Below, one piece after another: positions 55,500-64,000 of a DNA stretch of 64,000 bases (positions within the stretch are counted from its first letter, which is position 1; each line of letters begins with the position of its first letter). The translations under genes and the position numbers were made by a program. This DNA comes from Plantago ovata (taxonomy: Eukaryota; Streptophyta; Magnoliopsida; Lamiales; Plantaginaceae). Under the pieces are notes generated by a model. It ran no database searches. It was not told where the DNA came from and was given only the letters and a program-made list of their open reading frames with translations. The DNA lies in contig CM051455.1 in assembly GCA_028274465.1 (NCBI GenBank), positions 93,752,365-93,816,364 of the forward strand, in the 5' to 3' direction.

Positions 55500-56887
55500 T
55501 GATGAACGTATTTTTGACGCGTTCATCTTGTCTTTTTTACCTTCTTTTGCTGTCTTCTAGCCTTGTTTTTTGGTTAGTTTTGTAGAATAGTGTCATGTTT
55601 TGTGTTTTCTGCATTTTCAGGCACTTAGGTACGAAATGGCATTTTTGGAGCTAAAACGAGCCTTTTTGATGAAAAAGATGGCCCCGTTGAAGTTCCCCAA
55701 TCTCCGTGGCTTGTTCGTAAGTGTTTGAGCTTCAATAAGCATCGAGAAGGATGAGTCCAAGGCACCCGAGGGCCATGCGAGGGCAAAAAGATTGAGTTTG
55801 AAGACAAAAATCTGCCCAGGAGCCAAGCTAAGCGCCTGGAATAGTGAAGCGCTCCGCTTCAATTTCCAGGAGCTTTGGCACAGAAGCCAAGCGAAGCGCT
55901 TGGAGTGCCAGAAGCGCTCCGCTTGGCTTCTCCAAGCGGTCCGCTTGGCAGCGGTTACGTTTTCGGATTTTCCTTTTTAGATCTGATCTTTGATCATTTT
56001 TTGAATATCTTTTGAACTGTAACTTCGTTTTGGAGAGCTCCTAAGCCCCAAAACTCAGAGAAAACTCAGATTACATTGTATTTTAGCTTGGGATTCAAGG
56101 TTTTGATTGGGATTCATCCTTTGTAATCATCTACGGAGAGGTTTTCTTTGCTTTCCACCGATTAGTGACAGCTTTGGTGGTAACTTGTATCACTCTCTTG
56201 TCTTGTAGTTTGATATGATGTATTCTGATTATTATTCATATGAATTGATGTCTATGTTGATGAATATGAGTAGCTAAATCTTTTGTGTTGGTGGTAGAAT
56301 GTAGAATATGCATGCTATGGGTTATGTTCATGATTACATGAGATTGTGATTCAATCTTGCTGCAAATCCCTTCATATGATTCTTAGTTGCCTATAAAATA
56401 TATTCGAATGGAGTATAGTGACAAACTCTTGGTCAATGAAAGCTATAGGATTGTATGTTAGAGATTTGCAGCATGCTAGATAAATGGTGTTGGTGACAAG
56501 CACCTCTAAAGTATTGATAGTGATCTTTTATGATGTGTGTCTTAAAGTTACCTAGACGAGTTACTTAGCAGACTTGATCGAAGGTTTTACGCACTGAACT
56601 TGTGAGCATATTCGTAACCCATGCATGTGTATTTGATTTCTACCACCAACCGTTTTCCAAGCTTGATTACATCAATCTGATTTCTCGTTGCTTTGTTCTA
56701 AAGAAAACGATTCTATCATCATTTGAACTCGTTGACTGAAATTACTAGCAAAAACCTCAAACAAAGCCACCGTTAAGTCCCGAGAGAATGACACTCGGGG
56801 ACAACTTGCCATTGCACTCTAGTTTTTGTAGTGATAAGTGTTCTTAGGCTTTTAAACAAATTTAATTGTTGAAAAACGACATCATCA
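55500..56887 (+). repeat. 5' LTR of element B
   Basis: It is 1388 bp, TGATGAACG to CATCATCA. A palindrome cluster of the AAGCGCTTGG / CAAGCGGTCCGCTTG type is at about 55845-55960. No clear TATA box is seen after it. It shares with family A only short stretches such as ATGAGTAGCTAAA and GTTGGTGGTAG. Confidence 0.9.
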
Positions 56888-56890
56888 ATT

Positions 56891-56908
56891 TGGCGCCGTT
56901 GCCGGGGA
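56891..56908 (+). promoter_or_regulatory. Primer binding site of element B, tRNA-Asp
   Basis: TGGCGCCGTTGCCGGGGA, a perfect match, three bases past the LTR. Confidence 0.9.
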
Positions 56909-57030
56909 CTTAACTCCTTTGGTTGGTATTTTTGTTTTGGTTTTTTCAGCCAACATCTCTTCTTTGTCTCATTTCTGTTTTTGTTTCTTTTTGCTTGAGA
57001 TACTCAATATCTTGTATTTCAGGTGAGTGC

Positions 57031-59337
57031 ATGCCTAGAACCCGAACGGGTGGACCTATTATTGAACCTTTTGTAGACGAGATCGATCGTTTGTTTCAAA
57101 GAATAAGGAGGAATTCGAATCCCGAGTTTGAAGGAGTAGCATCTAGAGCTCCTACTTCTGGTATTCGGGAAGAGTCTTCTTCTTATCTTTTGGAGCCAAT
57201 TCTTGAATCTGTTTACTTGGAAGGTGAAATGGCGGAGAGACCTATACGCACACTTACTAAGCCTACGGTTGGGGCTAGAGGACCAGCAATTGTCCTCAAT
57301 GATGCCACAAGGAACTTGGAGATCAAGAATCACATGTTCCAACAACTACCCAAATTCTATGGGATGGCTAATGAGGATGTGATAGGGTACTTGAATGAGC
57401 TCGAGAACTTTGTTCTCCATCTTGGGCGACCAGGAGCTGGTGTTATAGATGATGATCTCCGCATGAAGGTCTTTTCTATGGGGCTAGGTGATCGTGCAAA
57501 GGCTTGGCTCAATACTTTGGAGGCCGGGTCTTTGACAACATGGGATCTATGTTTTGATAAGTTCATGGAGCGTTACTACCCCGCTTCCAAGACAATGGCT
57601 ATGAAGAGCCAAATTAGCTCCTTCGAGCAGAGGTACGATGAGCCTTTCCACGAGGCCTATGATCGATTCATGGGGTTGCATCATCGATGCCCACATAACG
57701 GGTATGATAAAGGTCAGCTTCTCCAATTCTTTTACAATGGTTTACATCCTGAGATTCAATCTCAAGTGGATAGTATTTGTGGAGGTAGTATGGGAGAGTT
57801 GCTTCCTTCTCAAGCCCAAGTGAAGCTGGATATGATGTACCGGAATTCCCAAAACCGGAATGTGAGGGCTCGTGTGCTCCAAAAGGAGCAAAGAGGTGAG
57901 ATCAAGGTGGTAGTGGAACAAAATGCCTTCGATGGGTTCGCCCATGAAGTGAAGCAAGCTTTGAGGCAAAGCGTTCCATCTCCTTCTACGGGAGTTTGTG
58001 GTGTGTGCAAGAACTATGGGCACCCGGCCTACTTATGCCGTTCTGAATTTGCTAGAGAGCAATATATCACGAACGATGTCCGTCAAGAAGTATATGCTGC
58101 TGAGGGAGAGCAAGTAGTTGGAGATGTGAACTACGGGCAAGGTTATGGCAATGTGAGGCCACAAAACCGTGGACCCCGAGGTGGGTACCAGAATCAAGGC
58201 AACCGTGGTTATCTTCACAACCCGGATCAAAATGCCTATGGGCCTAATCAGGATAGAAGTCGTCTCAGCTATGGGAACAATTGGTATGAAGGAGCACCGC
58301 CTTCTAATCCCACACCCCCACCTCCGGTTGCTAGTTCAGGACCGCAAGGTGGAGGGGTGCTCCCTTCTCCTCTTGTTACTTCACTCAATGATCTGGTTAT
58401 GAAGACGAACAAATTCATGGAGCATTACTATCGTAATGAGGCTACTAACAATCAACGCTTTGAGAAGCTTGAGGCTAGTAGTAGCAGCCTCCATAAGAAG
58501 CTACAAGAGCTTATAGATCGAGGGGCGAGTAGAGAGCAATGGAAGTTCCCCGGAAACACGGAGAAAGCCATGGCTATAACCGTGGTGACTGATTTGCCCG
58601 TGGAAATCACGGTTGTGAGAGACAATGCACTAGTTGAGGTGCCAAGTTGCAAGATAACTGAAACTTGCAAAGTGAGTGAGCAGCTTGAGACTCCTAAGGT
58701 AGTTGTGGAAGAGAAAGTGGTCGCACAATCTGATGCGATAGTGGAAGAAGTGAATGAAAACTCATCGTCTGAAGATGAGTTGGAGGATATGGTGGAAGTG
58801 CCTATCCAAGAGAGCTTTGACGTGGAAATCGGCTTGGGTAAGAAGGATGGAATAGTGGCAACTCTTGACACGGGAGCGGGTGTGAATGTCATACCTTTGA
58901 ACGTGTACGAAGAGTCGGGTTTGTCTGGCTTAAGACCAATGAAGTGCATGGTGCAATTGGCGGATGGGTCTATGAAGAAGCCATTGGGTGTGATCGAGAA
59001 TCTAGTGGTAAGAGTCGCCGGTGTAGAGGTCAAGACGAACTTCATCGTCATGCCTACATCCTCCGCAAAGCTCAAGGATGTGGTTCTTTTGGGTAGAGCC
59101 TTCATCAACAAAGTACATATGGTGATAGACATGTACCGTCGTACATGTAGCTTCGAGGTAAATGGCAAGCAACATACGTTGCGAGCCATAGTTAATTCAT
59201 GTGCTTATGTTGATACTAACGAACTTGTAGGATTCTTTGGTCCTCTTTATGTTCGTCAAGATGTGCTGGGACTTGGTGCTTTGAAGGGCACTTGGACGGG
59301 GAAGTCTAGTACCCGATGCAAAATTGATCCCGCATGA
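57031..59337 (+). CDS. gag-pro: Gag-protease polyprotein, intact (family B)
   Basis: It is 768 residues with no break. ATG 57031 (MPRTRTGGPI) matches the family A start; the frame stays open upstream to 56923, but that stretch is leader. Gag domain: LEIKNHMFQQLPKFYGM, MGLGDRAKAWL, FMERYYPASKTMAMK, LLQFFYNGL. The zinc knuckle CGVCKNYGHPAYLC is at 323-336. A Pro/Gly/Asn-rich linker, a short coiled coil and LIDRGASREQWKFPGNTEK follow. The protease has Asp613 in DTGAGVNVIP and VLLGRAFI. The tail is GKSSTRCKIDPA. It builds particles and processes itself but cannot reverse transcribe. Confidence 0.93.
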   Translation: MPRTRTGGPIIEPFVDEIDRLFQRIRRNSNPEFEGVASRAPTSGIREESSSYLLEPILESVYLEGEMAERPIRTLTKPTVGARGPAIVLNDATRNLEIKNHMFQQLPKFYGMANEDVIGYLNELENFVLHLGRPGAGVIDDDLRMKVFSMGLGDRAKAWLNTLEAGSLTTWDLCFDKFMERYYPASKTMAMKSQISSFEQRYDEPFHEAYDRFMGLHHRCPHNGYDKGQLLQFFYNGLHPEIQSQVDSICGGSMGELLPSQAQVKLDMMYRNSQNRNVRARVLQKEQRGEIKVVVEQNAFDGFAHEVKQALRQSVPSPSTGVCGVCKNYGHPAYLCRSEFAREQYITNDVRQEVYAAEGEQVVGDVNYGQGYGNVRPQNRGPRGGYQNQGNRGYLHNPDQNAYGPNQDRSRLSYGNNWYEGAPPSNPTPPPPVASSGPQGGGVLPSPLVTSLNDLVMKTNKFMEHYYRNEATNNQRFEKLEASSSSLHKKLQELIDRGASREQWKFPGNTEKAMAITVVTDLPVEITVVRDNALVEVPSCKITETCKVSEQLETPKVVVEEKVVAQSDAIVEEVNENSSSEDELEDMVEVPIQESFDVEIGLGKKDGIVATLDTGAGVNVIPLNVYEESGLSGLRPMKCMVQLADGSMKKPLGVIENLVVRVAGVEVKTNFIVMPTSSAKLKDVVLLGRAFINKVHMVIDMYRRTCSFEVNGKQHTLRAIVNSCAYVDTNELVGFFGPLYVRQDVLGLGALKGTWTGKSSTRCKIDPA

Positions 59338-59379
59338 GCTAAAATGAGTCGAGCCAACGACTTTTAAACGAAGGCGCTT

Positions 59380-59397
59380 CTCGGGAGGCAACCCGAG
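59380..59397 (+). ncRNA. Conserved hairpin after gag-protease (B)
   Basis: CTCGGG, loop AGGCAA, CCCGAG, 43 bases past the stop and after TTAAACGAAGGCGCT. Compared with family A the outer two pairs change T-A to C-G and C-G to T-A, keeping the stem. Confidence 0.65.
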
Positions 59398-59516
59398 GTT
59401 GTAGGTAATTGCATATAGATTAGAAGCACGTTTAAAATTTTGTTTCGTTGATTAGACAAGGTTTTTGGGGTGAAAATTTAGCAAAAGTCGAAAAAAAATG
59501 GATTTGGGAGCTTCAG

Positions 59517-59776
59517 GTCCCAAGCGAACCGCTTGGAAAGCCCAAGCGGTCCGCTTGGATTTCCAGTAAGAATTCCATTCTTACTGGAAATCCAAGCGAA
59601 GCGCTTGGCACCCCCAAGCGGTCCGCTTGAATTTCCAGTAAGAATGAAAATTCTTACTGGAAATCCAAGTGGAGCGCTTGGGAGTTCCCAAGCGGACCGC
59701 TTGCCAAGCGCTTCGCTTGGGACGCGCAAGTGCTTCGCTTGGCTTTCCTTAAGGAAGCTAAGCGGGGCACTTGAGA
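59517..59776 (+). repeat. Palindrome array upstream of ORF2 (family B)
   Basis: About eight palindromes of the type CCAAGCGGTCCGCTTGG, CCAAGCGAAGCGCTTGG and CAAGCGAACCGCTTGG. Two larger hairpins with perfect 14-base stems, TTTCCAGTAAGAAT with ATTCTTACTGGAAA, are interleaved at 59560-59590 and 59632-59663. The position equals the array in family A, but the sequence is unrelated. Confidence 0.88.
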
Positions 59777-60440
59777 TTCAAAGCCCCCCACTTCGTTTTT
59801 TCCTCCATTGCCGATTTAGCACCCCAAAAATCTCAATCTCTCTCAATTGTCCACCAATTCTTGCAATCTTGTGCATTTTACAAAGCCCATCACCCCCTCT
59901 ATCATCTAAACCGATCAAATTTCACGTTTGAAGCATCCATAACAAGGAATCAAAGGTACCTCTTATGAACCCTAACTTTCTTGAATTTGGGATTTTATCT
60001 TAATTAGCTTCAATTGTGTTATGCATTGGTGAATTAGAGTTTGATGATGATTGTTGAGCATGTTTCTTACTAGATGTGATGTCTAAATTTGAATTTTGCT
60101 CCTATTGATTTATGATGAACTCTAGTGCTCGAATTTTTGCTATGTAATTGTTTGATGATTGTTAGCCTTGAATTTGAGTTATGTTATGATTATGGTGATG
60201 TTGTGATTGCATGAGAATGTGTTGGATTGGTTGGGTAATTTAATTGGAGAGTTTGTTTGCTTGGTTTAGATTCGTATGGATTTATCGTAACGAAGTGTTA
60301 AAGCTTCTCGATTTGTTCATATGAACTTTAGCAAGCCTTCAAACTCACCATGGAATTACTTGAGTGAGTATTGGAGTCTAGGAGTCGAGTCTAAGTCTCA
60401 TTGTCTCTTAAAGTTATCTAATAAGATTTTTCTAGGTACA
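59777..60440 (+). other. Leader and likely intron before ORF2 (B)
   Basis: No gene. C/T-rich leader, a possible donor AAAG|GTACCTC near 59956, then a T-rich stretch opening GAACCCTAACTTT as in family A, and TTCTAG|G seven bases before ATG 60441. Confidence 0.5.
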
Positions 60441-61833
60441 ATGGCATCAAGAAGATCCAAGAGATCGAGGGGAGAAGGGACCTCGAGTGCCCAACAAACG
60501 GCCACACCCGGTGAGTATCGCCAATCGGGGAGGGCAAGGCAATTCGAAGCGAGTTTCCATGCCCACAAGCACACGTACATTTCTGAGAGGAGCATTCACT
60601 TCACGGCTGGTGAGAGCCAGTTGGATGGTGCCCGAGAGCTCAACAAGCTCATTACTGAGCGAGGCTGGAAGTACTATGGCAAGGTCATGCCAAATTGGGA
60701 CCAAGCAGTAGTGGAGGATTTCTACATTGACTTCACGGACTACAATGAACGGACCGGTGAGGTTCCCGTCCGCGGTGTTGGGGTCGAGTTTACTCCTTTG
60801 AGCATCACTAGCTTCATCATGCGATTGGATAGGCCACTGACGCGGGATCCAAACCGCCGGCCTGCAATCCACGAGAGATTTGATCCCGCGGAGCTCTATG
60901 TCTACGACCGGGAGTCTGATCACTACCCCATGGAGGTACTGAATGGCATTACCGTGGACGATTATGAATTGCCTGATGAGCCACCCCAAATTTTGCGCCA
61001 CAACGATCTCACCTTCGAGGCAAGGATGATGTTGAAGTTCGTTCAAGCCAACCTGATCCCTAGCACACATGATTCCGAGGTTCAGTCCTATTACGGAGTC
61101 CTAGTCCATGCTCTCTTGCATAATTTTCCTCTCACTCCTGGCATTGTCATCTTCGAGGAATTCAAGCGCCGCCGTAATGCAAACCGGAAGCTTGCCTTTG
61201 GTAACTTGATCACGGCCATGTGCAAGGAGGCCGGAGTTCCCGACCTCGTACTGGACAAGAAGCCGAAGAAATCCATCAACATTGATACGTACAATGAGAT
61301 GTACGGGACTTGGTGCGCTCAGCAAGGAGAACCCAGTTACGCGCCATGTGACACCTCCTCCACCTCCGCCTACGGCCGGCCAAGGAAGCTTCGACTTCTC
61401 AGGGTTCAACCAGATCTTGGTCGATCAGTTTGGTAGCTTCCAAACCACCATGTTGGAGGCTCAGTCGACCCAACTTACCGAGCAATTCTGGGGATTTGAG
61501 GAGCGCGAAGTCAAGAGGTGGGAGGACTTCCGTGTGATGGAGGAGCAGCGTTGGGATGACTACCAAGGGCGTGTAGATCAGCGTTGGGAAGTCGCCCGAG
61601 CAGAGGACACTAGGCGTTGGAGAGCCCACCAGGAGGAGATGACGAACCACCATGATGCCCTAGCTCGCCGAATTCCGGGGTACCCTTTCCATGATCAGAC
61701 CGGCGGTAGTGGGAGTACCTTTCCCAACACCCCCTACGACTCCTCCTCCTATAGACACCAGCCGACAGAGGCCACATTTATCGGTAGTATTGTATATTAT
61801 TGTTATTTGGGCTTGTTTACTATTGTTGGTTGA
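60441..61833 (+). pseudogene. ORF2 of element B, one frameshift
   Basis: It starts MASRRSKRSRGEG. The core (ERGWKYYGKVMPNWDQAVVEDF, FEARMMLKFVQANLIPSTHD, YYGVLVHALLHNFPL, LITAMCKEAGVP) aligns in layout with family A ORF2 and resembles the plant 'putative plant transposon protein' domain. A frame change near 61330-61345 leads to a Pro-run and a Trp/Glu/Arg-rich coiled coil (WEDFRVMEEQRWDDY). Whether this is a mutation or programmed shifting is open; I treat it as a mutation. No membrane segment is seen in the conserved part. Confidence 0.8.
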
Positions 61834-62004
61834 AACTCTATTTCGATTTGGTTGTATGATGTTTAGACTTATGACTCTTGTACTCTTTATTTGCTTTTGT
61901 AGTTGTGGCTTGTGTGCCTTTTGTCGTGATTAGTTTAGTCTAGTTTTTGTCTTGGTGCCTTAGGTGATTAAGAGAGGAAAAACATCGAAAATCTGGAAAC
62001 AGGG

Positions 62005-62140
62005 CCAAGCGGTCCGCTTCAAATTCCAGGAAGTTTTGCAACTCCCTGGAAATTCAAGCGGAGCGCCTGGAGCCTCCCAAGCGCTCCGCTTGACCAAGCA
62101 AACCGCTCGGCTCCCGCCAAGCGGTCCGCTTGGACCCTGT
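62005..62140 (+). repeat. Second palindrome array of element B, after ORF2
   Basis: AAGCGGTCCGCTT, AAGCGGAGCGCCT, CAAGCGCTCCGCTTG and CCAAGCGGTCCGCTTGG, plus an imperfect TTCCAGG...CCTGGAA hairpin. These are the same words as in the LTR and upstream of ORF2, at a third place in the element. Confidence 0.85.
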
Positions 62141-62824
62141 ACCCAGATTTTCCTCGGTTTTCCATTCTTCTCACCTTTGCGCACCCGTTTTCACTTGTTT
62201 CTTGAGTCCTTTCAGGTACTACTCATATATAGGAGATTGGACACGAACCTTTATCTCAGGGAAGTGTACTTTCAATCCAATTTTTCCTTTTCTTTCAACT
62301 TTTCTTTGCTCGAGGACGAGCAAAAGTTTAGGGTTGGGGAGGGGGTATTGGATTTTCAGTACTATATGCTTGTGTGGTTCGTGCATGCCTGATTTTACTC
62401 AAGTTCATGTGATTTGTCGTGTTTTTTTTCAAATTTTTGCATGCATATCATCCCTAGATTAGTTGTTTCACGTTGTTGTGTGTGGAGTTTATTGCCAAGT
62501 CTTTTGAACTTTTTTATTGAGTAGACTAAGTGTTTATGACCATTGATCATATGTCGCATCACTTTGCAAGTAGTTTGAGGCTTGTCTCGCTTGGTTTGTC
62601 ACATTCACATGTGCACTAGTTAAGCTTAGTAGTCTCGACATCACCTTGAGTGGTGTTTCTTCTGCTGCGGTTCACGATGGCCTTATGAAATGATGCATGT
62701 TAGAGTCTATGGTTGTAACCCGTGTAATTATGTACGTAAGAGGCGACAAGTTCTTCACCTCGATTAGAGATTGCCAAATGCCTAGGAAGGAGGTAGTGTG
62801 AGGTGTGCGATTCCTTGTATTAAA

Positions 62825-62953
62825 CCTATTCTGTCGAATAGGTTTGGGGAGGGGGTTGCTTTATTTGATCTTGTCTTTCGTCTTTGAGTCGTTGTAAAGT
62901 TTCCTTTTTCTTTCTCTTTTTGTTTTGTGTCCCAACCTATTCTTTCGAATAGG
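62825..62953 (+). ncRNA. Twin hairpins with TTTGGGGA (B)
   Basis: CCTATTC, loop TGTC, GAATAGG at 62825-62842 and CCTATTC, loop TTTC, GAATAGG at 62936-62953. Both are followed by TTTGGGGAGG. They are the same as in family A although the coding regions have diverged. Confidence 0.62.
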
Positions 62954-63757
62954 TTTGGGGAGGTTTTGTTGACACTTAGTACTGCTGCTTGCCCCTATAT
63001 AAAAAAAAAAAGAGAAAAGAAAAAGAAGAAAAAAAAGAGAAAAGAAAAAAGAGAAAAAGAAAAAGAAGAAAAAAAAAAGAGAAAATAAAGAAAGAGAAAA
63101 GAAAATAAAAAAAAAAGAAGAAAGAAAATAAAGAATAAGACCCAAAAGCAAAAGAAGGGTCGTTGCAAGCCAAAAGCAGTCTCGTAGTGTCAAGTGTCAT
63201 GTAAATATTTTGTTCTTGTGAAGTGTCGAGTTGTAAATCCTATCTTTCGTTTCATGTCGCCTTTGTCCAAGGCATGTTCTTGACCACCCTCGTCTTGCTA
63301 TTCAAGAAGTGGTTGAAAGAGGCTCATTCTTGAGAGTCTGGGTAGAATAGGGGAGTGTTATCTTTCTAAGGGAACCCTCCTTCGTTTGATGAGAGCCAGT
63401 ATTGGTTCGCCCTGTCTTGAGGAAAAGTCTCGCTTGGTGAACAGTTGTAAGCCCTCGGTTTCATAGGCACGGGGCAATTGTAGTATGATAACATGCATCA
63501 TTGTGTCGTCACTGACCAGGTCCAGGTAGAAGATGTTACGTGAGACTCCTTTGTTTAACCAAGTGCACTTGAGAATGTGTATATTCGCAATCGAGGCATA
63601 CTTCAACCTATTTGCATGTCATGCTCATTTGGTTTTGTTCATAAGCATTTGGTAGATTCAATAGATTAGTTCACTTTACTTGGCATGAGACTCCTTTTGG
63701 GTTGCATTTACGATAGTTTGTTGCTTGAGGACAAGCAAAGGTTTGGTTTGGGGAGTT

Positions 63758-64000
63758 TTATGAACGTATTTTTGACACGTTCATCTTGTCTTTTTTACCT
63801 TCTTTTGTTTTGCTGTCTTCTAGCCTTGTTTTTTGGTTAGTTTTGTACAATAGTGTCACGTTTTGTGTTTTCTGCATTTTCAGGCACTTAGGTACGAAAC
63901 AGCGTTTTTGGAGCTAAAACGAGCCTTTTTGATGAAAAAGATGGCCCCGTTGAAGTTCCGCAATCTCCGTGGCTTGTTCGTAAGTGTTTGAGCTTCAATA
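63758..64000 (+). repeat. 3' LTR of element B, partial
   Basis: The first 243 bases, closely matching 55500-55740. The terminal TGATGAA reads TTATGAA here, which would be a mutated end. The window stops inside it. Confidence 0.88.

Larger units (their letters stand above)
61834..63757 (+). other. 3' noncoding region of element B
   Basis: No gene. After the palindromes (62005-62140) comes the domain shared with family A and G1: the twin hairpins (62825-62842, 62936-62953), a purine tract (63000-63135), the GACCC/GGGTC hairpin at about 63138-63161, the ACCAC/GTGGT hairpin at about 63281-63314, the block with AGAATAGGGGAGTGTTATCTTT and GAGAGCCAGTATTGG, and the polypurine tract TTTGGGGAG at 63748-63756. 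Confidence 0.82.
55500..64000 (+). mobile_element. Pol-less LTR retrotransposon B (family B), right end outside
   Basis: It begins TGATGAACG after CATAG (55495-55499), the likely target duplication. Order: LTR, perfect tRNA-Asp primer site, gag-protease, hairpin, palindromes, leader, ORF2, more palindromes, 3' noncoding region, polypurine tract and the start of the 3' LTR at 63758. The plan equals family A, but proteins and LTRs are well diverged. No reverse transcriptase or integrase is present. Confidence 0.9.

Noticed and set aside
56923-57030. An N-terminal extension of the family B gag-protease, with a hydrophobic start (MVFLFWFF)
   Set aside because: Family A copies start at the equivalent of 57031, and the extension reads through leader sequence just after the primer site.
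59517-59776. A CRISPR-like array
   Set aside because: The repeats are palindromes with irregular spacing and no unique spacers, in a plant retrotransposon.

Overview
The window is plant nuclear DNA, most likely from an angiosperm, and essentially all of it is nested transposable elements. The evidence is Athila-type Ty3/gypsy elements with a tRNA-Asp primer site, a Cassandra solo LTR with its 5S-like core, a Ty1/copia element with an initiator-Met primer site, a plant L1-like LINE, CACTA, PIF/Harbinger and hAT DNA transposons. I see no host gene, tRNA or CRISPR. The species cannot be named from the sequence.

Left half (1-24860): an Athila-like element on the minus strand (G1) carries protease, reverse transcriptase/RNase H and integrase. 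Three insertions split it, each with a 5-bp target duplication: element A1 (2682-15517, GGTAT), a Cassandra solo LTR (17368-17648, ATTAC) and element A2 (18563-24846, GTGGC). A1 was itself hit by a hAT element (4300-5083, 8-bp duplication) and a 4.15-kb PIF/Harbinger element (5512-9664, TAA duplication) that still has a full transposase ORF.

Middle (24860-35253): a truncated Athila-type solo LTR, a decayed minus-strand copia element whose LTR contains a 5'-truncated LINE, and the 3' half of a CACTA element whose four transposase exons can be spliced in frame.

Right half (35254-64000): a second minus-strand Athila-like element (G2) begins inside the CACTA transposase. Its 3' noncoding region took two insertions. 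A3 (37001-54839, duplication AACAT) has three LTRs and two internal domains. Element B (55500 to beyond the window) is a second family.

A1, A3 and B share an unusual plan: LTR, tRNA-Asp primer site, gag-protease, a small hairpin, an array of palindromes, an intron-like leader, a second ORF (ORF2, resembling the plant-specific 'putative plant transposon protein' domain), a long conserved 3' noncoding region, and LTR. They have no reverse transcriptase or integrase. G1 has those enzymes, no ORF2, and the same 3' noncoding region. I infer that pol-less elements use shared cis signals to be copied by G1-like elements. Several RNA hairpins are kept between families A and B, two of them with compensatory base changes.
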